A stretch of 64,000 nt of DNA. Source: Engraulis encrasicolus. Its lineage: Eukaryota > Chordata > Actinopteri > Clupeiformes > Engraulidae. A model generated the notes under the pieces. The model did not search any database. It was not told the DNA's origin and saw only the letters and a list, made by a program, of their open reading frames with translations. A program made the translations under genes and the position numbers. The stretch spans positions 48,497,146 through 48,561,145 of the forward strand of contig NC_085880.1 in NCBI RefSeq assembly GCF_034702125.1, written 5' to 3'. How positions within the stretch are numbered: the first letter of the stretch is position 1; each line of letters opens with the position of its first letter. Shown here one piece after another: positions 57,560-64,000 of this stretch.

Positions 57560-58579
57560 TAGGGTGACCAGCTGTCCGGACTTCAGCCGGACAACCCCGC
57601 CCCTTAACTTTCTATCCTAGCGTCCTCGCGCCGCACCCATTGCTTCGACTTGCCGAATCCCCGCCTCCGTGGAGAAAACAGTGAAGTTGGCATTCTAAAC
57701 TGTAGGCAGAAATCAGGGAACAGCGCTGCCATCTTAACTCAGACTAACTCAGCTGCCAACAACAGTTTTACTTGTAAAACAATATTTTTGGGGGTAAGGA
57801 TTTTTCGCATTTCATTACCTCACTCAAGGAGTCATCAGTACCACTAACTTAATATTGTATCAGAGATGGCAGGTTACGATAGACAAATCCTTCCGTTGTT
57901 GTCTGTGTAGGCTATTTCATAATTTTTTCAAAATGTATTTTAGATAGTCATGCATTCGTAGGCCTAATAGCCAACAATTAATTTGATTTACTTTACTCAA
58001 AGTTGGTCAGAAGTGTGTTTATCAGCTGTGTTTTAAGGGAGGCAAACCGCTTCTGTCAACGTTTTTTTTTCATGCAGACGCTGGATAACCAACAACACGA
58101 GCTCAAAATACAGACAGCGCCCGTGCAGAAAGACGTTTCTTTGCCCTGTTTGTAAAGTTGTGAGAGCCCTCGTATCGTTGTAACGACATTTAGCGGGCAA
58201 ACTTAGTTGCACTATGCGTTGCCACCAGTGCATGAAAAAATAGGAAATAGACAGTAGACAATAATATAGTTAGGCTACCTTATTTAACTTTCATACAGTC
58301 AGTTAATGAACTTCATATAGGGCTGTTGCACGGACATTTCCCTGACATAAGGAGACAGCAATACAGTTAATTCGCTGTGCGATGTCTGGGGTTACATCTG
58401 GAGTAACATGGCGGCCGCAGATATCGGAAACGCGACCGACTGTCAAGGTCTAGTTTGCGTCAATGACGTTGCCTCGCATCTCGAGGCCATAAGCAAAAGG
58501 CTAGGAGGAAAGGAAAGACAAAGAGATGGACACACGGACGTCGTGAACAGGTCGTAAAAACGGACCGATGGCCACCCTA
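57560..58579. mobile_element. 1,020-bp non-autonomous hAT element
   Basis: Flanked by TACCCCGT at 57552-57559 and 58580-58587. Tips are TAGGGTGACCA and, inverted, TAGGGTGGCCA. No transposase. Removing it restores the PLE reading NYPVAVHFND. Confidence 0.94.
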
Positions 58580-58587
58580 TACCCCGT

Positions 58588-58643
58588 AGCAGTGCACTTC
58601 AATGACTGCAAACATGATATCTCCCAATTGCGCTACTGTGGTA
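58588..58643 (+). pseudogene. PLE GIY-YIG fragment between two insertions
   Basis: Reads AVHFNDCKHDISQLRYCG and is cut at CTACTGTGGTA, the target of the minus-strand PLE. The reading resumes at 61770 with IEQVAAPRRGG. Confidence 0.85.
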
Positions 58644-58709
58644 AGATAACAAACACTATTTGAGGCACTCTTTACTAAAGTTTAAAAAGCCTTTATTAAA
58701 TACTGGCTA

Positions 58710-58752
58710 CATGCCTACGCGTTTCGACCCATTGTCTTCATCAGGGCATGCC
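58710..58752 (-). ncRNA. Hammerhead-ribozyme-like motif, minus-strand PLE
   Basis: Read on the minus strand: stem I strand CATGCC, core CTGATGA (58744-58738), stem II GAC/GTC, GAAA, then the self-complementary helix III ACGCGT, an A at the cleavage position, and GGCATG closing stem I with six perfect pairs. This fits the minimal, helix-III-poor hammerheads reported in Penelope-like elements. It lies about 240 bp downstream of the stop codon. Confidence 0.8.
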
Positions 58753-58988
58753 AAACAATTGCAGGTGAAAGGTAGCCTATATCAGGTAAGGAGGTAGAGC
58801 TAGGTCACATGACACAGAAAGCCCGCCCCTCCCCAACCACTCAAGGTAAATACAAACAACCATTTATCAAAGTGTCTCCCACAACCAAAACAAATAATTA
58901 AAAACTGTATTTCATTATCTCAATCTACCATCTTTTTCATCCCACAGTCCGATTCTTAAGTTCATTCAGAGTTAAAAAAAAGAGATAT

Positions 58989-60899
58989 TTACAAAAATGG
59001 AGAAAAGTCCACATCCTCATTGAGGCCCGGAAATGTTGTGGCATTCAATTTAACAATCCACCAAGTTTCCCTTTGGAGAAGCCGTTTTAATCTGTCCCCA
59101 CCCCTTATGTTTTTATTTATGACCTCTATTGCCATTACTTTCACTGAGTTCAGATCTGTATGGCCAGCTTCTCTGAAATGAACAGCCATGGGGTAGCTGG
59201 GATTTTGAGTCCTTATGGCGTACTTATGCTCTGCCAGTCTGTCACGAAGCCTGCGTTTTCTGCGCCCAATATAGAAGCAGCCACATCCACATTCTAACCT
59301 GTACACTACATGTGTAGTATTACAGTTTGCAAAATCTTTACAGTAATACACCTTTTCACTGAAAACATCCATAAAAGCGCTCTGGCGAGATATGTTATCA
59401 CAGTGGTTGCATGAGCCACATCTGTATGTGCCTTTTGGCTTTGGGAAATGAGGGGGAGGTTTGGATGCAGGGAGATAACTTCTCATTAACCTATCTCTCA
59501 GTGTGGGAGCCCTCCTAAAGGAAACTAGGGGGCGCTCAGAGAACACTTCACGTAAGGAGGGGTCACCATCAAGAATGCCGCCGTTTCTGTTGATAATCCT
59601 CTTGATCTTGTATGACAGTGAGCTATATTGCGTGGTAAAGAACATTTTACCAGATTTTCTTTTGCGGTGAGTTTTCTTGAATAAGTCCTTCCTATTTAGT
59701 GCTTTTGCTTTACCCAAAGCTGTATCCAGATCTTTTTTCCGGTAACCCTTGTGTTGAAAACGAGAGTACATTTCATCAGCTTGTACATCAAAGTCAATCT
59801 CAGAGTCACAGATTCTGCGTATTCTTTGAAATTGGCCGTAGGGGATGTTTGTGATGAGACTGTTGGGGTGAAAGCTGTCAGCGTGTAGAATGGTGTTCCT
59901 ATCAGTTACCTTCCTGAAAATGGATGTGTGTAGGTAACCTTGTTCATCCACTGTGATGTTAAGGTCCAGGACGTGTATTTCTGACTGGCTGTATTCAAGA
60001 CTGAGCTTGATGTTTGGATTTGAACAGTTCAAGAACTGATGGAATTCTTTGAGTTGCTCTACAGGGCCTGAAAAAATGAAGCAAAGATCATCTATAAATC
60101 TTCCATACCATCTGATGAACTGTTTGAATGGGTTCACGTCACCAAAGATGTATTGATCTTCCCAAAGTCCCATGAAGAGGCCTGCAAAATTAGGTGCATA
60201 CGCAGCCCCCATGGCGGTACCTTTCTTTTGGCGGAAAAGCCGATCCTGGAACAAAAAAATGTTGTTATTTAGGGTCCACTTTGCAAGATCAACAATGAAT
60301 TCAGTCGGAGGTGTGTCATTGGGTCTTTTTTGTAAGGCCTGCCTCAGGGCCTCCAGGCCCTCTTCATGGTCTATATTGGTGTAGAGTGCCTCGACATCCA
60401 TTGTGACGAGATATGCATTGTTGACATTCTTAATTTCATCCAATATAGAGAGTACATGTGTGGTGTCCCGTATGTAAGCTGGTAATGCCATTGTGAGGGG
60501 TTTGATGTGAAAGTCTATACATTTTGATGCTGGTTCAGTTATTGATCCCATGCCACTAATAATTGGTCTCCCAGGTGGTTCCAGAATGTTCTTATGGACT
60601 TTTGGCAACATGTAGAAAACAGACAGAGTAGGGTCATTGGGCAGCAGAAAGTCATACTCCTTCTTTGTAATCCACTCATTGTGAAGGCCTTTGTCCAAGA
60701 TTGCAACAAGATCAGCTCTCACTTGATTTAATGGGTTGGTAGCTAGAGGGGTATAGTATTGTGGATTATTAAGTTGTTTCATGGCTTCTGTTATGTATTG
60801 TGCCTTTCCCCAAACAATAACAGCTCCACCCTTATCTGCTGTTCGGGTGACAAGGTCATCATTATCTTGCAGCCACTGAATTGCATTTTTTTTCACCAA
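58989..60899 (-). CDS. PLE reverse transcriptase/GIY-YIG endonuclease (long intact part)
   Basis: A 636-codon open frame with the full catalytic set. Approximate residues: DKGGAVIVW 22-30; YMLPKVHK 96-103; PPGRPIISG 108-116; motif A LVTMDVEALYTNI 164-176 (Asp168); motif B GTAMGAAYAPN 227-237; motif C FIDD 268-271; HVLDLNITV 309-317; zinc motif CGSCNHC 494-500; GIY-YIG nuclease FYIGRRKRRLRDRL 542-555; end GLNEDVDFSPFL. The RT copies the element RNA from a nick made by the nuclease. The ATG at 60899 is not the true start: coding similarity continues upstream (60900-61758) after a frameshift in an eight-A run at about 60890. No stop interrupts the 636 codons, so this copy is fairly young. Neptune/Poseidon-type placement is likely but unresolved. 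Confidence 0.93.
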   Translation of the reverse strand: MVKKNAIQWLQDNDDLVTRTADKGGAVIVWGKAQYITEAMKQLNNPQYYTPLATNPLNQVRADLVAILDKGLHNEWITKKEYDFLLPNDPTLSVFYMLPKVHKNILEPPGRPIISGMGSITEPASKCIDFHIKPLTMALPAYIRDTTHVLSILDEIKNVNNAYLVTMDVEALYTNIDHEEGLEALRQALQKRPNDTPPTEFIVDLAKWTLNNNIFLFQDRLFRQKKGTAMGAAYAPNFAGLFMGLWEDQYIFGDVNPFKQFIRWYGRFIDDLCFIFSGPVEQLKEFHQFLNCSNPNIKLSLEYSQSEIHVLDLNITVDEQGYLHTSIFRKVTDRNTILHADSFHPNSLITNIPYGQFQRIRRICDSEIDFDVQADEMYSRFQHKGYRKKDLDTALGKAKALNRKDLFKKTHRKRKSGKMFFTTQYSSLSYKIKRIINRNGGILDGDPSLREVFSERPLVSFRRAPTLRDRLMRSYLPASKPPPHFPKPKGTYRCGSCNHCDNISRQSAFMDVFSEKVYYCKDFANCNTTHVVYRLECGCGCFYIGRRKRRLRDRLAEHKYAIRTQNPSYPMAVHFREAGHTDLNSVKVMAIEVINKNIRGGDRLKRLLQRETWWIVKLNATTFPGLNEDVDFSPFL

Positions 60900-61758
60900 T
60901 AGTCAAGTTGGATTTCATTGTCCTGTTGCCCCCTTCAAATAGTCTCTCAATATCATGGGTTACTTTTTTGGTGAATGCAGTCAAACATGAGTTGTTAACT
61001 GGAGGGAAAAAAGTAGATTTAGGTCTAAACGGGCTGAATTGCTCAACATCACTTGCAGTGGGTGTGTTCATTGAAGTCATTGTTTGTGCACCTCTAGGGT
61101 TGTTGTGGTACCAAACTCTTAGATGTAAATTACGAAAAAACTTATACAGGTCCACTTTAGTCTGAAAAAAATCAGTTTGATGAGTGGGAGCAAATGACAG
61201 GCCTTTAGAAAGAACTGACAGGCAATCATCAGACAAGTCGGTACCTGATATATTGATTACTGTCTCCAGTTCCGGACTCGGTGTTGTGTCAGTGGACGCA
61301 AAGTGTGGCCTGGTGGCCCGTCCCCGTTTAGGTCTTCCACGTCTCGTCCTCTTCTTCTTCCTTTGGGTTTGGCTGCTTTCCTTGTTGATAAAAAATCCTG
61401 ATCCATGTTCCTGGGGTTTAAGCTCTCATCCTCACTGGTGGTGGCACTACTTGGTAGACTAAAAGACACAGAGCGCACGCGTCCTGGTTGTCCTGGTCGT
61501 CCTGGTCTTGACTCACGACGAGGTCTTTTGGTCCAGAAGTACACAGATCCATTTGAATAGTCCTGTTTGTCACGCTTAAAATTCCGGATTTTTTCTTTGG
61601 CTATCTCTTGTGCTAGTTTGTTAACATCCTCACTCGGTTTTCTCTCCTGTTCCTCCATTTCTTTTGAATTTGAAACTATTTTACTGAGCTTTTCTTTTGT
61701 TTCTCTAATTGTTTCTTGTATTTCAGCTCTTTGTTTCTTACTCTCCTCAATCAGTATG
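60862..61758 (-). pseudogene. PLE N-terminal region, frameshifted
   Basis: Upstream continuation of the same protein. Recognisable parts: IEESKKQRAEIQETIRE (coiled-coil-like) near 61740; a basic stretch TRRGRPKRGRATRPHF near 61330; ELETVINISGTDLSDDCLSV; LSKGLSFAPTH; and FFRNLHLRVWYHNN. At least two frameshifts are needed, near 61360 and at the A-run near 60890. The start is missing because the copy is 5'-truncated at 61758. Confidence 0.85.
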
Positions 61759-61769
61759 CACTACTGTGG

Positions 61770-61836
61770 TATTGAGCAGGTGGCTGCACCACGGAGGGGA
61801 GGTAACCATGACCTGCTAAAAAGACGCGAGGCCTAT
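61770..61836 (+). pseudogene. PLE C-terminal fragment before the MITE
   Basis: Reads IEQVAAPRRGG, then LLKRREAY, the conserved GGD-like tail of the nuclease region. It is interrupted by a MITE within codons for Tyr-Trp. Confidence 0.85.
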
Positions 61837-62060
61837 GGGGCACCTAAGTCACGCCCTCTACTTCCTGGTTCATGGGGCAGAGGGAGTCAAAAAATGAATA
61901 CTGGGCTTTAAAATGAGTGATTTTTGGATTTGTGGTGCAAAGGTGGAGGTCCAAGGTTTGGATTGGTGTCAAAAAAATACTAATTTTCAAGCCCAGTAAT
62001 TATTTATTGACTTCCCCTGCCCCATGAACCAGGAAGTAGAGGGCGTGACTTAGGTGCCCC
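61837..62060. mobile_element. 224-bp palindromic MITE in PLE coding sequence
   Basis: The arms are near-perfect inverted copies for about 75 bp, starting GGGGCACCTAAGTCACGCCC. It is flanked by AT at 61835-61836 and 62061-62062, and its removal restores EAYWIFTLQTLAPKGLNDEF. A 2-bp duplication is unusual; TA-targeting families would give TA. The class is unresolved. Confidence 0.88.
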
Positions 62061-62062
62061 AT

Positions 62063-62150
62063 TGGATTTTTACCTTACAGACTCTAGCACCAAAAGGACT
62101 AAATGACGAATTTAATCTAAATGTTATGTTGGGTTAATTTACATGTTTTC
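62063..62150 (+). pseudogene. PLE C-terminal end
   Basis: Continues WIFTLQTLAPKGLNDEFNLN, the normal PLE ending (compare FTLNSLEPSGLNEELSL at 55.1 kb). The 3' noncoding tail follows to 62566. Confidence 0.85.
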
Positions 62151-62407
62151 GTCAAAAGTCTCCACTTGTAGCCAAGAAGAGAAATTTTTTTTGAAAATGT
62201 TTATTTTATTATTATTTTTGTTTTTTGTTCTATCATCTTCTGTGCAATGCTCTAACAGTGTTCATGTACACTATAGCCTATTCAAAGCACCCACCACTGT
62301 GGGCGCGTCTTTCTGTGAATGAGTGACGTGATCCTAACGTCGGACCTGATTGGTCCACTATCTGTCAACCAAGTTTTGAAAAAGCCTGTGTTGAGATGAA
62401 TGAAAGA

Positions 62408-62450
62408 GATTGCCTGATGAAGGTCAAGTACCGAAACGTCGTTTATTAAA
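62408..62450 (+). ncRNA. Hammerhead-like motif, degenerate, older PLE
   Basis: Core CTGATGA (62414-62420), stem II GGT/ACC, GAAA and minimal helix III AC/GT, with predicted cleavage after GTC at 62440. Stem I has only two or so acceptable pairs, so this copy is probably inactive, in line with the age of its element. Confidence 0.55.
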
Positions 62451-62566
62451 GAAAGAACAGCGAAATGGTCAGTGTGCGGGAGTTTCTTTAAACTATTGCT
62501 GAGTGACCCATGGTGCCATCTCCGACGCACCTGCCAGCTGAGGTGTGCGAAAAAAGCCGAAGTTCA

Positions 62567-62825
62567 AGGTGCCTAGGCACAGAAATACGTCCTCGTATAA
62601 CTTATTTTGCATTAGAGAAAAGAACAAACGTACATGCATAGTAAATCGGGCTATTGAAATTACTGCCTCAGCTAAGTCCTCCCTATCTTGGCTGTACAAC
62701 AGTGCAGTGATCAGGAAAGCCAACCTGATCAGAGAGGACCCCTCTTACCCCTTCCATCACTCTTTTCAACAGCTTCCATCGGGTCAAGGCTACAATATGC
62801 CACTTCTTTTATTTAATGCCAATTC
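62567..62825 (+). pseudogene. Non-LTR retrotransposon, right fragment
   Basis: Resumes at AGGTGCCTAGG, then after an apparent deletion reads CIVNRAIEITASAKSSLSWL, LYNSAVIRKANLI and FQQLPSGQGY. This is the C-terminal end of the non-LTR protein begun at 53505 (the IVNRA, LYN and LPSGR-type motifs follow the RT core). The segment between FRYLG and IVNRA is mostly missing. Confidence 0.8.
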
Positions 62826-62859
62826 AATTGTACCTGGAGGAGGTATTGAAAATCAGAAT

Positions 62860-62995
62860 GTCCTTGCTGACTTGGAATGTCCTTTTTTGAATATTGTTAA
62901 TGTGCTGTGAGAAAGACAGGGAGGTGCCCATTTCTGTGCCTAGGCACCTAAAAACTACCACTTGCTCTACTGCCTGCCCCTGCTCTCTCTCCAGC
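62860..62995 (-). pseudogene. Non-LTR retrotransposon fragment, opposite strand
   Basis: The minus strand reads QAVEQVVVFRCLGTEMGTSL, then SFSQHINNIQKRTFQVSKD, the segment missing from the plus-strand copy. It is a second copy of the same family in inverted orientation, and its FRCLG stretch matches 53795-53842. Confidence 0.8.
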
Positions 62996-64000
62996 TGAGC
63001 ACCATTATTGATACACTCCAAATGTGTTATTATAGGCCTAACTCTAGTATATTTTAACTAGGTCAATTTAAAGTCTATACCTGCACAATTCTACCAACAG
63101 AAGAGAACAGACAGACTATCTTTTCCTCCTGCTCCCCTGTTCCACCTTCAATAGTCTCTCCACACCCATGACATCAGTGTGGCCAGCAAAAGGTACTGAA
63201 GGTGGCAGCCTGGTGTACTGAGACAACTTTCTCTAGCTCTGAATAAAAGGAAACCAAAGAGATCATTGCTGCCTTTAGGAGGCACAAATAGTGAGAATAG
63301 ACGGGGTCATCCCTATGTTCCCTGCGTCCTACTATCCCCGGGTCCTATGTTCCCCTCTACCGGGGAACATAGGACCCTTTTTTCAAAAAAGGGTTCCATG
63401 TTCCCCACTGCTGCCACATGGCAAAGTACTGGTTGCTGTTGCAACTGTGACAGGTTAGGTTTATATTAGGGATAGTTTTGGTCAGGGCACAAATTGAAAA
63501 CTCATGAACACTGCGTTACAACAGGTTAGGTTCAGGGATGGTTTTGGGAAGGGCACAATTTGAAAACTCGGAAACATACAATGCAGGGAATTTAGGACCC
63601 TAGCTGTAACCAGCAGACACTCCAGACCAGCAGACCCTGATCTGGAGGATCACACAGTTTCTCTCCGAGCTTGCCTTCCTCTTGGGTGCCTCCTCACTCC
63701 TTCAGCGGTCTGATTCAGGTATGACTGTCACTGGATCCATATGGCATGCCTTTTATCCACAGTGGTAATACTGGATTAGTAAAATCCTGCAATTAATTAA
63801 TCAACGATGAGCCACATTTACTTTAAAATGCAAACATAATCTATTAATTATTTCACCATGCATACAGACCATGAATCGGAATTCCTGACCATATCATTCC
63901 ATTATTACTCATGCACCGTTAACTAAGGTCTGATTCATATATGATTGGAAAGATATGGTATGATCTTTTTCTGCAATGTTAACACATGATTTATTAACAT
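62996..64000. other. No gene recognised; short palindrome at 63340-63377
   Basis: GGGTCCTATGTTCCCC and its perfect reverse complement are separated by 6 bases at 63340-63377. A related ATGTTCCC word recurs nearby, and two diverged copies of a GGTTAGGTT/GGGCACAAWTTGAAAACTC block lie at 63455-63510 and 63520-63570. No coding exon is recognised up to the window end. Confidence 0.5.

Larger units (their letters stand above)
58644..61758 (-). mobile_element. 3,115-bp Penelope-like element, minus strand
   Basis: Flanked by CTACTGTGGTA at 58633-58643 and 61759-61769, an 11-bp duplication matching in length that of the older PLE. It encodes most of a PLE protein on the minus strand and is 5'-truncated within the coding region at 61758. 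The 3' noncoding tail (58644-58988) carries a well-formed hammerhead-like motif. It is younger than the PLE it interrupts and is the least decayed retroelement in the window. Confidence 0.94.
53843..62566 (+). mobile_element. Penelope-like element split by five later insertions
   Basis: This plus-strand PLE entered the non-LTR element with an 11-bp duplication, AGGTGCCTAGG, at 53832-53842 and 62567-62577. Its own sequence totals about 2.35 kb: 53843-54910, 55610-55904, 57204-57559, 58588-58643, 61770-61836 and 62063-62566. The protein reads in order across these pieces: RT core, thumb, zinc motif, GIY-YIG nuclease, C-terminal tail. It is 5'-truncated, beginning at INDKDLVIKPSDKGGG, so the N-terminal part is absent. 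The pieces between are a truncated PLE, two hAT elements, a minus-strand PLE and a MITE, each with its own target duplication. A hammerhead-like motif lies near the 3' end (62414-62440). Confidence 0.92.

Noticed and set aside
62545..62910. Novel host protein of 121 codons
   Set aside because: The IVNRA, LYNSAVIRKA and LPSGQGY stretches identify it as the C-terminus of a non-LTR retrotransposon.

Overview
The window looks like intergenic or intronic DNA from a ray-finned (teleost) fish. The evidence is very dense CA/TG and TC microsatellites, the frequent word TAGGCCTA, many hAT-type DNA transposons, tRNA-derived SINE heads, and Penelope-like (PLE) and non-LTR retroelements typical of fish. 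A clupeiform-like species would fit but the sequence does not settle it. No complete host gene is present. The best host-gene candidates are a signal-peptide exon at about 46.09 kb and a 52-bp exon-like block repeated three times (27.4, 31.05 and 36.97 kb). Almost every long reading frame is transposon debris or translated microsatellite.

Layout. 0.9-2.75 kb: a transposon-like unit with diverged inverted ends, carrying six ~167-bp tandem repeats rich in AGGTCA half-sites and a nested MITE. 3.15-3.71 kb: a second MITE. 4.5-7.4 kb: CA/GT tracts and a ~590-bp polypyrimidine tract. 8.1-15 kb: a tandem duplication of a ~850-bp unit; the second copy was split by a 5,077-bp hAT element with a decayed BED-finger transposase, whose intron holds a further 823-bp TTAA-flanked MITE. 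15-24 kb: mostly unassigned, with local duplications, palindromic repeats and a PLE fragment.

24.7-46 kb: a patchwork of duplicated modules (minisatellites, TC/TCTG and CA tracts, SINE heads, the exon-like block) interrupted by an 1,802-bp hAT element at 32 kb and a 6,420-bp element with ~190-bp terminal inverted repeats at 37.8-44.2 kb. A ~1.35-kb C-rich minisatellite lies at 34.3-35.65 kb. 46-53.5 kb: the leader exon, a second truncated copy of the 32-kb hAT, a 37-bp minisatellite, CA/TG tracts and three MITE or hAT insertions.

53.5-63 kb: the most remarkable part. A non-LTR retrotransposon was split by a PLE (11-bp target duplication). That PLE was then split five times: by a 5'-truncated PLE, two hAT elements with 8-bp target duplications, an opposite-strand 3.1-kb PLE with an 11-bp duplication, and a palindromic MITE with a 2-bp duplication. 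The PLE reading frame resumes across every junction. Each of the three PLE 3' ends carries a hammerhead-ribozyme-like motif, two of them with well-paired stems. Nothing here looks like a working gene system; the interest lies in the readable insertion history and the ribozyme motifs.
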